Source: CAIUKV01 sp041659105
GTDB taxonomy: Bacteria; Actinomycetota; Acidimicrobiia; IMCC26256; PALSA-555
Length of the DNA: 64,000 bases
Direction: 5' to 3'
Assembly: GCA_041659105.1 (NCBI GenBank)
Contig: JBAZYX010000004.1
Span: 16,136-80,135, forward strand
In this document: positions 15,969 through 24,907 of the stretch, in pieces
How the letters are laid out: each line of letters opens with the position of its first letter
How positions within the stretch are numbered: position 1 is the first letter of the stretch
Position numbers and translations under genes: made by a program
Notes under the pieces: generated by a model
Database searches by the model: none
Told to the model about the DNA's origin: nothing
What the model saw: the letters and a program-made list of their open reading frames with translations, nothing else

Positions 15969-17663
15969 TCAGTTCTTGTGGACGTGGAACGTGCAGATCA
16001 CGGTCGCGTTCGCCTGGAGGTCGTAGGCGACCGTGGTGGCCGAGCCGGACCAGCTCAGCGGGGCACCGGAGCGGTTGTGACAGTCGGCGCTGACGTTGTT
16101 CCATCCCTCCAGCGGTTCCAGGGTCCACGAGTACTGCCCGGGGCTGACCGTGTAGCCGTTCGCGGACCCGAGTCCGGTCACGCTCGTGCCGAACGGCGAG
16201 GAGACGGTGAACGATCCGATGCCGCCGTTGTCCGACACCACGTAGACGACGGTCGTCCCGGTCTCGCTCGGCGGTGGGTTCGTGGGCGGCGGCTCGGGCG
16301 GGTTCGTGGGCGGCGGTGCGGGGGCGCCCGTGGTCGCGGTCGTCCGCGCCGGGGTGGTCGCAGGCGTGGTGGACCCCGCGGTGGGCGGCTCGGGCGCGGC
16401 GGTGGTCGGCGGCAACGTGGTGGCCGTGGGCGGGAGCTCCTTGGCCCAGGTCTCGAGCCGGGCGCGATCGGCCCCGTCGGGCGCCACCGGGATCTCGTAG
16501 CGCGCGGTGAAGTTGCCGTTGGCCGGGAGGACCACGGAGTAGCGGACCACCGGGTCGGCCTGCACCACCGTGGGCTGCGGCTGGAACGTGATGTCGTCGA
16601 CCGAGGGAGCCAGGGCCTTCGGGATCACCTCGGTGAAGGTCGTCTCCATCGGGGCGCTCGTGGGGTTCGAGAACTCCAGGAGCCCCACGAAGTCGCGGCC
16701 GTTGGAACCCTGGAGCTTCCAGACCCGGGTGACCTGCGCACCCTCGGGCGTGGTGATCGGGTCGAAGGTCAGCTGTGCGCCGGGCGCGGTGCGGATGGCC
16801 TGCTTGTCGGAGCCCCCGCCCGGGATCACGACGATCGCGACGGCGGCGAGGAACACGGCGGCCACGGCCACGGCCGCGACGATCTGCTTGGTCCGCCGAC
16901 GCGAATCGGGCGCGGTCCGAACCGCGGTGACGGTGGGCGCGCCCGCCGCGGCCACGATCGCCGGCTCCGACTCGAGGTCCTCCGACTCGAGGTTCTCGGG
17001 CTCGGCGGGCGGGGGCGCGGGTTCGAACGCCGCCTCCATCGCCGCCGGACCTGCGCCGTCGGCCGTGGGCATGGGCGGGAGGTCGGCCTCGGGCGCCGTG
17101 CCGGCGGCCAGCGTCGCGCCCGCGGCGCCCGCCGCGGCGGGACGGCGGCGTCGGCGGGTCTCGCGCGCCGGCTCCTGGTAGAGGGTGTCGGTGAGGTCGT
17201 CGAACTCCGTGGACGGGTCGAGCGGAGTGGGGTTCGTCGATCCCGGGGCCCGGGCTCGACGGCGTGCCCGACCCGGGGTGGTCCGCGGGGCCGGCTTCGC
17301 GGGCGCGGCCGGAGCCGTCGGAGCTGCGGGTGTGGACGCCGCGGGCTTGGCTGCGGCGGCCGCGGTCGTCGCCGCAGCTGCTCCGGCCGCCTGGGCGCGG
17401 CGCGAGGGGGCGGACCGCGGCGCCGGGGTCCGAGCCGCCCAGGGGTCGGGTTCGGGCTGCTTCGGTGCCGGGGCCGGACGGGCGCTCGGGGGCTGGGCCG
17501 GCGCTTCGGCGTCGGGGCCCGCGCCGGAGCTGCGGATCTCGTCGAGGGCGGCCTGGAGCAGGTCCTGGGCCACGGCGAAGGTCGACGCCGCGTCGGGAGA
17601 CGGGTCCGCCGGCTGCCAGTCCTGCTCTGCGGACGCCTCGTCCGGCTGTCGCCGCTTGCTCAT
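15969..17663 (-). CDS. large Pro/Ala-rich single-pass membrane protein
   Basis: This 564-residue protein has a cytoplasmic part of about 265 residues that is low-complexity and rich in Pro, Ala and Arg. One transmembrane helix follows (IVAAVAVAAVFLAAVAIVVI, about residues 270-290), then an extracellular part of about 270 residues. The outside part has a beta-rich segment (about 300-400), a Thr/Pro linker with PPTNPPEPPPTNPPP, and a final beta domain with two cysteines (VSADCHN and ATVICTFHVHKN) that could pair. It is not a known enzyme. Domain layout suggests a cell-wall-spanning sensor or adhesin-like protein. A -10-like TAACAT lies nine bases before the ATG. Confidence 0.75.
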   Translation of the reverse strand: MSKRRQPDEASAEQDWQPADPSPDAASTFAVAQDLLQAALDEIRSSGAGPDAEAPAQPPSARPAPAPKQPEPDPWAARTPAPRSAPSRRAQAAGAAAATTAAAAAKPAASTPAAPTAPAAPAKPAPRTTPGRARRRARAPGSTNPTPLDPSTEFDDLTDTLYQEPARETRRRRRPAAAGAAGATLAAGTAPEADLPPMPTADGAGPAAMEAAFEPAPPPAEPENLESEDLESEPAIVAAAGAPTVTAVRTAPDSRRRTKQIVAAVAVAAVFLAAVAIVVIPGGGSDKQAIRTAPGAQLTFDPITTPEGAQVTRVWKLQGSNGRDFVGLLEFSNPTSAPMETTFTEVIPKALAPSVDDITFQPQPTVVQADPVVRYSVVLPANGNFTARYEIPVAPDGADRARLETWAKELPPTATTLPPTTAAPEPPTAGSTTPATTPARTTATTGAPAPPPTNPPEPPPTNPPPSETGTTVVYVVSDNGGIGSFTVSSPFGTSVTGLGSANGYTVSPGQYSWTLEPLEGWNNVSADCHNRSGAPLSWSGSATTVAYDLQANATVICTFHVHKN

Positions 17664-17675
17664 CCACCTGCCATG

Positions 17676-18752
17676 TTAGGAGTTCGGCACACGCCGACCC
17701 TCGCGCTCGGGTGATCGGCCGCGCGGTTCCTCGGAACCCCGCGGGGCGAGCACGATCGCCGCGCCACCGACGGCCAGCGCCAGCGCGACCAGGGAGATGC
17801 CGGCGGCGGCAGGTCCGGAGGTCTCGAGGCCGGCGACGCGGGACGTGATCACGACGATCCCCAGCTGGAGCGCGACCATGAGCAGGGCCCGGCCCGAGGT
17901 GGGCCGACGGGGCACCCGGGCCCGGCCGCGCCAGAGCCGCCGGGCGATCGGCTCGGCGAGCAGCACCCCGAGGGAGGCGATCGCCCCGACCACCGAGCCC
18001 GGCCGACCGCGCCCGCCCACGGCGGCCGCCCAGGCGACGAGGCCGACGGTGGCGTACGCGCCGGGTCCGAGCCGGGCCCGCGCGACCGGCCAGCCGAGAA
18101 GGGCGAGCGGGAGCAGCACCCCGACGAGCACCGACGTCTGCTCGGTGTCGGGGACCGTCACGTACATCCCGAGCCCGGCGAGCGCCAGGAGCACGGGGGA
18201 GAGGCCGGCGCGGGCGTTCGCGTCGTCGAAGTCGGCCACGAGCGCACCGCCGATCACCGCGCTCGCGAACACGAGCGCAGGCACCCAGCCGATGTGGTTC
18301 TGGAGCGAGGCCGCCCGCGCGACGACGACCCCACCCGGGATCGCGGCGACCGCCGTGGCCACCGCGACCGGCCACGACCGCCGCCAGCGGCCGAGCACGA
18401 TCGCCGCCGCGAACGGGCCGACCAGCAGCAGGACGAGCCCGACGCCGAGGCGACGGCTCGACAGGACGCTCGGGCCGGTGCGGTCCAGCGCGACGAGCGT
18501 CGCGACGACCGTGGCGATCCCGGCCACCGGGAGCACGGCGTCACGCCAGCGGCGGGGCCGCGAGACGAGCACCGCCGCGGCGAGGACGACGAGGAGGGCG
18601 ACGATGCCGGCGCCGACGCCTTGGCGGAACCCAGGATCGTCGATCAGGTCCGACGGTCGCCAGCCCTGGTCCGCCAGCGCCGCGACCGTGTGCGCGCCGG
18701 CGGCGGCGATCAGGTCCGGGAACACCGAGGCCGGGAGGTGCGCGATCGTCAC
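17676..18752 (-). CDS. polytopic membrane protein, function unknown
   Basis: The 358-residue product is almost wholly hydrophobic, with about ten predicted membrane segments such as GIVALLVVLAAAVLVS, GLVLLLVGPFAAAIVLG and ISLVALALAVGGAAIVL, and a basic C-terminal tail (RSPEREGRRVPNS). I do not recognise catalytic motifs. The GTG at 18752 overlaps the stop of the Wzy-like gene by four bases, so the two are translationally coupled. That arrangement suggests a role in the same glycan assembly step. Confidence 0.72.
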   Translation of the reverse strand: MTIAHLPASVFPDLIAAAGAHTVAALADQGWRPSDLIDDPGFRQGVGAGIVALLVVLAAAVLVSRPRRWRDAVLPVAGIATVVATLVALDRTGPSVLSSRRLGVGLVLLLVGPFAAAIVLGRWRRSWPVAVATAVAAIPGGVVVARAASLQNHIGWVPALVFASAVIGGALVADFDDANARAGLSPVLLALAGLGMYVTVPDTEQTSVLVGVLLPLALLGWPVARARLGPGAYATVGLVAWAAAVGGRGRPGSVVGAIASLGVLLAEPIARRLWRGRARVPRRPTSGRALLMVALQLGIVVITSRVAGLETSGPAAAGISLVALALAVGGAAIVLAPRGSEEPRGRSPEREGRRVPNS

Positions 18753-20302
18753 CTGGTCGTGCGGACCGGCGGCAAGAACGACGAGCCCGAGGAGACCGGC
18801 GTGCGGGCGCGCGGCACGACCGGCGGACGGCGGCTCCGCCGGCGCGGGCCCGTCGAGGCCGGAGCAGCCGGCTGCGGCACCGCCTCGAGCTCGGGCGCGG
18901 GGGCCGCGACGAGCTCCTGGAACTTCGGCAGCGCGATGAGCACGAGGAGGAACGGGATCGCCTGCACGCGTTGGCGCGACAGGATCCCGAAGTTCGCGAA
19001 CCGCGAGAACGCGATGGTGAACGCGACGAGGTACCCGATGCTGAACGCGACGTACGGGGTGGTGCGGATCATGCGCGGGATCGAACGCAGTCGCTTGTGC
19101 GAGATCACGAGCAGTCCGATCAGGAGCAGCCCTTCCGCGGACGACAGCAGTCCCGCGGCGTTCGACACTTCGAACGGGAACGGGCGGAACATGACGGTGA
19201 CGAACGCGGGTGGGATGTCGAGCGGGGTCCGTACCGCAACAGGGCTGAAGGACGATCCGGCTTCGGTGTCGGTCGTCCGTAGCTGGGTCAGGTCCAGCTG
19301 CTCGCCGATGCTGTTCGTGTCGGTCGCGGGCGTGCTGGTGGACTTGAGGTTGGTTTCGAGGTAGCTCGAGGCCCGGGACATGATGAAGAGCCCGAGTGCC
19401 ACCAACGCGGCGACCCCGAGCAGACGAAACACCGGAGCCGCGAAGTTGCGCGCGGGGGCCTTGCGCACCAGGACGGCGAAGACGAGCCCGACGAACATGA
19501 TGAGCGCGACGTGCGGGCGCACGGTGAGGACGATGAACAGGCCGCCGGCCAACGCGACGAGCCCACCCGTGCGGCGTTGGAAGAGGCATGCGCTGCCGTA
19601 CGCGGCGAGGCCGATGCCGAGGAGCATCGGGGCTTCCTTGCCGATGGTCGCGGGCCAGTAGAGGAGCGAGGGCAAGAACAGCACGGCGATCAGGTACCGG
19701 CGCGAATCGCCCTGGGGAACCCCGATGCGGAAGGCGCGCGCCAACGCCAGCAGGCCGAGGAAGCCGATCCAGCCGAAGACCACGAACCCGGCGATGCGGC
19801 TCGTGCCGAAGATCGCGTAGACGATGCCGGTGAAGAACTTGACCGAGCCCGTCCCCACGAGGGATCCGATGTTCGTCGCGAAGTCGAGCTTGCGGAACGC
19901 CGGCGCCAACGTGCGCCCGACGTCGTCGTACTGCTGCGCGTCGGTACGGCCCTGGTAGTAGCCGTACGCGATCCTGAACTGCACGTAGCCCATGAGCAGC
20001 TTCAGCGCGGCGCCGGCCAGGATGATGGAGGCGAGCGTCCGGTCGTGGTCGCGCCGGGCGATGCGCAGGGCCAGCGGCACCGTCAGCGCGATGAGGATGG
20101 GCGCGATGGTGAGGGCCTGGAGCAGCTCGCCGTCGGCGCGTGAGAGCGCGTCGAAGAACAGCCCGGTGTAGGCGAATGCGCAGAGGACGAGGATGCTCAG
20201 CGCCCACGCCGGCGCCGTGTGGGTCCGGCGGGCGAGCGCGGACGTGGGTCGCGAGAGGGTGGTGACGCTCACGGGCGTTGCGGGACGCGGCGGTCTGGAC
20301 AC
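18749..20302 (-). CDS. Wzy/O-antigen-polymerase-like polytopic membrane protein
   Basis: The 517-residue protein has about ten to twelve membrane segments and a large loop (about residues 310-370, rich in Ser/Thr) before the last group of helices, the general layout of Wzy-type polysaccharide polymerases. Visible features are FRIAYGYYQGRTDAQQYDDV after the third helix and PSLLYWPATIGKEAP in a central loop. The C-terminus is a Pro/Arg-rich tail. It lies directly downstream of the Wzz/BY-kinase gene, which supports a polymerase-like role, but no residue proves it. An alternative is an uncharacterised membrane glycosyltransferase. Confidence 0.68.
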   Translation of the reverse strand: MSRPPRPATPVSVTTLSRPTSALARRTHTAPAWALSILVLCAFAYTGLFFDALSRADGELLQALTIAPILIALTVPLALRIARRDHDRTLASIILAGAALKLLMGYVQFRIAYGYYQGRTDAQQYDDVGRTLAPAFRKLDFATNIGSLVGTGSVKFFTGIVYAIFGTSRIAGFVVFGWIGFLGLLALARAFRIGVPQGDSRRYLIAVLFLPSLLYWPATIGKEAPMLLGIGLAAYGSACLFQRRTGGLVALAGGLFIVLTVRPHVALIMFVGLVFAVLVRKAPARNFAAPVFRLLGVAALVALGLFIMSRASSYLETNLKSTSTPATDTNSIGEQLDLTQLRTTDTEAGSSFSPVAVRTPLDIPPAFVTVMFRPFPFEVSNAAGLLSSAEGLLLIGLLVISHKRLRSIPRMIRTTPYVAFSIGYLVAFTIAFSRFANFGILSRQRVQAIPFLLVLIALPKFQELVAAPAPELEAVPQPAAPASTGPRRRSRRPPVVPRARTPVSSGSSFLPPVRTTR

Positions 20303-20327
20303 GACGCCGTGCGCCCCGGTCCTCGAC

Positions 20328-22013
20328 TCAGCGGGCGGCGCGGGCCGAGGTACGGGAGCGGCTCTTCCCGTTCTTCCCGTTGCGACTCTCGGCCGCCGGC
20401 TTCTTCTCGGGCGCCGGGGTGTCGAGGTAGTAGCGGTTGTCGCCGCCGTAGGTGTACCCGTACTCGGCCTTCGAGCCGACGCCGTTGAGGATCGATCCGA
20501 TCAGGGGTGCGTCGACCTGCCGGAGCAGCTCGGCGGCCCGCTTGACCCCGCGCTTGGTGGAGGAGCCCGAGCTGGCCACGAGCAGCACGCCGTCGACCAG
20601 GCCCGAGATCACGAGACCGTCGGTGACCGGGAGGATGGGTGGGCTGTCGATGAGGAGGAGGTCGCAGCGGCGGTCGAGGTCTTCGATGACGTCGACGGCG
20701 CGCTTCGAGGCGAGGAGCTCGGCGGGGTTCGGGGGCAGCGGACCCGATGCGACCAGCCCGATCGGGAGCTCGGGGTCGGCGGCCTGGATCGCGGAGGCGA
20801 GCGGCGTGTCGCCGAGGAGCACCGAGGTGAAGCCCACCCGGTTGGTGAGACCGAAGAACTCGTGCACGCGGGGGCGGCGGAGGTCGCAGCAGAGGACGAT
20901 GACCCGCTGCCCGGCCCGGGCGAAGGTCACGGCCAGGTTCGCGAGCGTGCTGGTCTTGCCTTCGGACGCCAGCGCGCTGGTGACCTGGATGCTGCCGATC
21001 GGCTGGTCGAGGCTGAGGAACTCGACCGAGGTGCGCACGGATCGGTAGGCCTCGGCCGCGGGCGAGCGGGGCTGCAACGTCGAGATGAGCGGGGTGGCGT
21101 CGCGCTTCTTCCAGTCGGGCAGGGCGGGGATGAGCCCGACGACCGTCAGGCCGGTTGCGGCCTCGAGGTCTTCCTTGGTCTTGATGGTGTCGTCGAGGTA
21201 CTCGCGCAGGAACGCGAGCGCGATCGCGAGCACGATCCCGAGCACGAGACCGGCCAGGATGTTGCGGGTCGGGCCCGAGCTGATCGGCTTCCGGGGGACC
21301 CCGGCCTCGGCGATGATCTGGGCGCCGCCGTCCTGCGCGACCGAGATGCCCACGAGCATCCTCTCGAGCTGGGTCTGGTAGCCCTCGCGCTGGGACGCGA
21401 GCGCGTTCCGCTCGGTCACGCGCGGGTCGGTGGGCGGCGCGACCTTCCCGGCGACTGCGACCGCGGGCGGGTTGAACGCCAGGTCGCCGTCGATGGGGGC
21501 GATCTTCGCGTCGAGGTCGGCGATGCGCGTCTGGAGCTGCTGGGCCGCGGCTTCGAGGTCGGCGATCGTGAGGTCGCGGCGCACGTCGATGTAGGTCTGC
21601 GCGTAGGCGTTGGCGGTCTCGGCGGTGAGCCTGGGCTTGGTCCCGGTGGAGGTGATCTCGATCACGTCGGACGTGCCCACCGTGGCGAAGCTGACCGATT
21701 CCGGCTCCCGTCCGAGCGTCTCCTGCACCTTGGCCCTGACGCGGGGGCTGCTCATGAACAGGATCTCGTTCTGGCGGCGGCGCGCGGCGTCCGTGGGGTT
21801 GTTGGACTGCTGGTTCGGCACGAAGAGGGTGTCGACGAGCCGTTGCTCGATCAGGACCTGGGTGCTCGTGGCGTAGGACGACTCCTTGGTGAGCGTCGTG
21901 GCCAGCGCGATCCCCACGCAGACGACGATCGTGACCGCGATGATCCACTTCCGGCGGCGCAGCACCCGGAGGTAATCGCGCAGTTCGAGCGTGCTCGTCT
22001 CTTCCTGGGTCAC
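20328..22013 (-). CDS. polysaccharide chain-length regulator / BY-type tyrosine kinase
   Basis: The 561-residue protein fuses a Wzz-type chain-length domain with a bacterial tyrosine kinase. The first membrane helix is near residues 22-40 (KWIIAVTIVVCVGIALATT) and the second near 260-280, with a coiled-coil-bearing outer domain between. The cytoplasmic kinase shows Walker A-like ASEGKTSTLANLA, Walker A-prime CCDLRRP and Walker B LLLIDSPP, and ends in a Tyr-containing tail (YGYTYGGDNRYYLD) that is likely autophosphorylated. It controls export and length of surface polysaccharide. I prefer the GTG at 22013 over the ATG at 22022 because TAGAAT overlaps that ATG and sits seven bases before the GTG. 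Confidence 0.9.
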   Translation of the reverse strand: MTQEETSTLELRDYLRVLRRRKWIIAVTIVVCVGIALATTLTKESSYATSTQVLIEQRLVDTLFVPNQQSNNPTDAARRRQNEILFMSSPRVRAKVQETLGREPESVSFATVGTSDVIEITSTGTKPRLTAETANAYAQTYIDVRRDLTIADLEAAAQQLQTRIADLDAKIAPIDGDLAFNPPAVAVAGKVAPPTDPRVTERNALASQREGYQTQLERMLVGISVAQDGGAQIIAEAGVPRKPISSGPTRNILAGLVLGIVLAIALAFLREYLDDTIKTKEDLEAATGLTVVGLIPALPDWKKRDATPLISTLQPRSPAAEAYRSVRTSVEFLSLDQPIGSIQVTSALASEGKTSTLANLAVTFARAGQRVIVLCCDLRRPRVHEFFGLTNRVGFTSVLLGDTPLASAIQAADPELPIGLVASGPLPPNPAELLASKRAVDVIEDLDRRCDLLLIDSPPILPVTDGLVISGLVDGVLLVASSGSSTKRGVKRAAELLRQVDAPLIGSILNGVGSKAEYGYTYGGDNRYYLDTPAPEKKPAAESRNGKNGKSRSRTSARAAR

Positions 22014-22020
22014 CTGCCGC

Positions 22021-22026
22021 ATTCTA
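22021..22026 (-). promoter_or_regulatory. -10-like TAGAAT that decides the BY-kinase start
   Basis: TAGAAT on the minus strand overlaps the first in-frame ATG (22022) and is followed by seven bases and a GTG (22013). If transcription starts at the GTG, the ATG is not in the mRNA. Confidence 0.5.
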
Positions 22027-22125
22027 TACTGCGCTCTCGCTTCCGGCCGGTGCGGCGACTGTGGGGCAGCGGGGGGCTCTCCATCTCGTCGGGCCCGAAC
22101 TCAGGTGCCGGCTTAGTGGGGAGAA

Positions 22126-23049
22126 ATGGCTGAGATCGGCCGCAATCCGAGGCTGTTCGGTGTGCTGATCACCTTTCGTCGCCCGGAGCAGCTCGCGGCG
22201 ACCCTCCGGGCGGTGACGGCCCAGACGCGGGCCCTCGACGGGCTCGTGGTGGTCGACAACGCCGCGTCCCCCGAGACCCGGGAGATCCTGCACGCGATCG
22301 TCCCCGATGCCGAGTACGTCGCCGCCCCCGAGAACCTGGGCCCGGCCGGGGGGATCGCGCTCGGGATGGAGCACGTGCTGCCCCGCGCCGACGACGACGA
22401 CTGGATCGTCACCCTCGACGACGACGACCCGCCCCGCGACGACGAGGTCTTCGCCGCCCTGTTCGACTTCGCGGCCGTCGCGTCCGCCCGTGATCCTGCC
22501 ACGGCCGCGGTCGGGGTGGAGGGGCAGTGGTTCGACCGGCGGCGGGGGCGCATCCGATGGGTCCCCGACTCCGCGCTGAGCGACGACGTGAGCGTCGACT
22601 TCATCGGTGGTGACTTCTGTCCCTGCTACTCGGTGCGGGCCATCCGCTCCGTCGGCACGCCGCGCCGCGATCTCTTCTTCGGGTTCGACGACCTCGAGTA
22701 CGGGCTCCGCCTCCGCGCCGCCGGCTACGCCCTCCAGGTGTCGGGTCGCTCGTTCCTCGCCAGCCGGGAGGCCAACGGGACCCTCGGCCAGGACCTGGTG
22801 CCGTCGCGGGGGCTCGGCCGGCTCAGCTGGCGGCGCTACTACAGCCTGCGCAACCTCGTGCGCATCCTGCGCGACTCCGGATCGATCGGGGCCGCCCTGC
22901 GGGTGACGGTGATCGTCGGCCTCGCCAAGCCGCTCGCCAACGTCTTCGTCGATCCCACGCTCGCGTTCGGGCATCTGCGGTTGAACGTGCGCGCGTGCCT
23001 CGACGCGTGGACCGGTCGCATGGGGCGAACGGTCGAACCCACGCCATGA
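22126..23049 (+). CDS. GT2-family glycosyltransferase (GlfT-like)
   Basis: The 307-residue enzyme is a GT-A-fold GT2 glycosyltransferase. It opens with FGVLITFRRPEQLAATLRAV and VVVDNAAS, then ENLGPAGGIALGM and the nucleotide/metal-binding LDDDDPP. A later GGDFCPCYSVRA and FFGFDDLEYGLRL supply the catalytic acidic region. These features resemble rhamnosyl- and galactofuranosyltransferases of the GlfT type. It acts at the cytoplasmic face of the membrane. Its stop overlaps the start of the next glycosyltransferase (ATGA), so both are made together. The sugar donor is not determinable. Confidence 0.87.
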   Translation: MAEIGRNPRLFGVLITFRRPEQLAATLRAVTAQTRALDGLVVVDNAASPETREILHAIVPDAEYVAAPENLGPAGGIALGMEHVLPRADDDDWIVTLDDDDPPRDDEVFAALFDFAAVASARDPATAAVGVEGQWFDRRRGRIRWVPDSALSDDVSVDFIGGDFCPCYSVRAIRSVGTPRRDLFFGFDDLEYGLRLRAAGYALQVSGRSFLASREANGTLGQDLVPSRGLGRLSWRRYYSLRNLVRILRDSGSIGAALRVTVIVGLAKPLANVFVDPTLAFGHLRLNVRACLDAWTGRMGRTVEPTP

Positions 23050-24827
23050 GCCGGCCGGCGGGAGGGAGCCCCCTCGCGACGGTGGTGATCACGACCCACG
23101 ACCGGATCGACTACGCGCACCGTGCAGTGGCGAGCGCGCTGGCGCAGACGGTCGCCGACATCGAGGTCGTCGTGGTCGACGACGGTTCGGTGCCCCCGTT
23201 CGTGCCCGCGACCGACGATCCGCGCGTGCGCCTCGTGCGGCGCGACCGGTCCGGCGGCATGTGCGCGGCGCGCAACGACGGGCTCGCCGTCGCGCGCGGC
23301 CCGTGGATCACCTTCCTCGACGACGACGACGAGATCGCGCCCGAGCTGCTCGAGCGCGCGATCGCCGCCGCCGCCGCTTCGCCGCTCCCGGTTCCCGTCG
23401 CGACCATGGCCGCCCTGGCGGTCGTGGCCCCCGACGGCGTCGAGGTCGAGCGCGTCCTCCCGCTCACGTTGCGCCGGGGGGAGCACTGCTTCCTCGAGGG
23501 CCGTGGGGAGTTCCGTGCGAAGAACGCGCTCGTCATCCCCACCGACGTCGTGCGCGCGATCGGTGGATGGGACGCCGACCTCCCCGACTGGGACGCCGAC
23601 GACTTCGGGATCCGGCTCAACCTCGTCGCATCGGTGCAGGGGATCGACGATCCGCTCTACCGGCTGACGGCGCACGACGGGCCGCGCGCCAGCCGGAAGT
23701 GGGCCGGCATCGCCGCGAACATGGAGCAGACGCTGGCCAAGCACCCGGAGGTGTTCCGCCGGCACCGCGCCGTGCACGCGGCGTACCTCTCGCGCCTCGG
23801 CTTCTACCACCTCAAGGCGGGCCACTGGCGCGCCGCGGTCGTGTGGACGTGGCGTGGCCTCCTGCGTGATCCCCGACGCCCGCGCCAGTGGGTGTTCCTC
23901 GGCGCCGCGCTCGCGGGTCCGGACGCACTCCGGGCGTCGCGCCGAGTCCGGTCCACCGACCCGGACACCTCCACCTGGACCCTCACGACGCGGCGGGTGC
24001 GCAAGTACGCGCGGCGGCTCGCCGACGTCCCCCGCGCGCTGGTCGGTGCGCCCCTCGGCGCGGTCACGCGCACGCTCGCGCGCCGGGGTGGCCGGCTCGA
24101 CGCGGGTGTCACCCGCTCCGTCCTCGTGCTGTGCATCTACCGCGCGCGCAACGCGGCCCTGGTCGCGGCGCTCGTCGACGAGGCGGCCTCCCGCGGCTGG
24201 GACGCGCGCCTGTGGGCGCTCGACGCGTCGGAGCCGACCCTGGCGGAGTGGACCGTCGGTGCGGGGAGTGGCGCGAAGTTCCCCCTCCTCAACGGGCTCC
24301 TGCACGAGATCGACCTCGACGGCTACGACTGGGTCGTCGTCGCGGACGACGACTTCGCGTTCGACCACGGGTCCCTCGCCGACGTCCTGGCGGTGGCGGA
24401 GGCCGCCGGCCTCGACCTGGTCCAGCCCGCGCACACGGAGCGCAGCTACCGCGACAACGAGATCGGGGTCCGCCGGCCGCTCTCGGTCGCCCGGCGCACG
24501 ACGTTCGTGGAGATCGGCCCCGTGTTCGCGGTCCGCCGGCCGTGGAGCGGACAGGTGCTGCCGTTCCCCGCCGACCACACGATGGGGTGGGGCCTCGAGC
24601 TCGAGTGGTTCGATCTCGAGCGGCGCGGCGCCCGGCTCGGCATCGTCGACGCCGTGCCGCTCCGGCACCTCCACCCGGTCGGCAGGGGCTACGCCAAGCA
24701 GGACGAGCTCGACCGCCTGCGCGCGCGCCTGCGCGAGCGCGGGTTCGAGTCGCTGGCCGACGTCCAGCGCACGGTCGGCACCTGGCGCCCGTGGCAGCCT
24801 CGTCCGCCGTGGTCGGGCCGTCAGTAG
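23046..24827 (+). CDS. two-domain protein: GT2 glycosyltransferase plus C-terminal GT-like domain
   Basis: The 593-residue product has an N-terminal GT2 domain (about residues 10-330) with VVITTHDRIDYAHRAV, VVVDDGS and FLDDDDE. A separate domain follows at about residues 355-590, starting SVLVLCIYRARNAALV. It contains WVVVADDDFAF, a second acidic triad, and LPFPADHTMGWGLELEWFD, so it may be a second sugar-transferring module. I do not recognise the C-terminal family with certainty. A decayed copy of this C-terminal domain lies at 28215-28506. The gene overlaps the upstream GT2 gene and is followed by a perfect palindrome. Confidence 0.82.
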   Translation: MSRPAGGSPLATVVITTHDRIDYAHRAVASALAQTVADIEVVVVDDGSVPPFVPATDDPRVRLVRRDRSGGMCAARNDGLAVARGPWITFLDDDDEIAPELLERAIAAAAASPLPVPVATMAALAVVAPDGVEVERVLPLTLRRGEHCFLEGRGEFRAKNALVIPTDVVRAIGGWDADLPDWDADDFGIRLNLVASVQGIDDPLYRLTAHDGPRASRKWAGIAANMEQTLAKHPEVFRRHRAVHAAYLSRLGFYHLKAGHWRAAVVWTWRGLLRDPRRPRQWVFLGAALAGPDALRASRRVRSTDPDTSTWTLTTRRVRKYARRLADVPRALVGAPLGAVTRTLARRGGRLDAGVTRSVLVLCIYRARNAALVAALVDEAASRGWDARLWALDASEPTLAEWTVGAGSGAKFPLLNGLLHEIDLDGYDWVVVADDDFAFDHGSLADVLAVAEAAGLDLVQPAHTERSYRDNEIGVRRPLSVARRTTFVEIGPVFAVRRPWSGQVLPFPADHTMGWGLELEWFDLERRGARLGIVDAVPLRHLHPVGRGYAKQDELDRLRARLRERGFESLADVQRTVGTWRPWQPRPPWSGRQ

Positions 24828-24832
24828 ACTCG

Positions 24833-24850
24833 CCCCGCCGTACGGCGGGG
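24833..24850. terminator. perfect 18-base palindrome, possible weak terminator
   Basis: CCCCGCCGTACGGCGGGG begins five bases after the stop of the two-domain glycosyltransferase. With no loop it would lose its central pairs, leaving a short strong stem. It could equally be a protein-binding palindrome in front of kdsD. Confidence 0.45.
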
Positions 24851-24863
24851 ATCGAGGACTGCG

Positions 24864-24907
24864 GAGTGACCGACGAGTGACCGACGAGTGACCGACAAGT
24901 GACCGAC
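24864..24907 (+). repeat. four 11-base tandem copies forming chained mini-ORFs at kdsD start
   Basis: The unit GAGTGACCGAC occurs at 24864, 24875 and 24886, and as AAGTGACCGAC at 24897. Each copy holds a GTG. The first three GTGs read VTDE-stop, VTDE-stop and VTDK-stop, and each TGA overlaps the next GTG by GTGA. The fourth GTG (24899) opens kdsD. The result is a chain of three four-codon ORFs coupled into the gene. Origin by slippage is likely; a regulatory effect is inference. Confidence 0.9.

Noticed and set aside
24864..24907. Tandem repeat read as a CRISPR fragment
   Set aside because: Units are 11 bases with no spacers and are part of a gene start; no cas gene is near.
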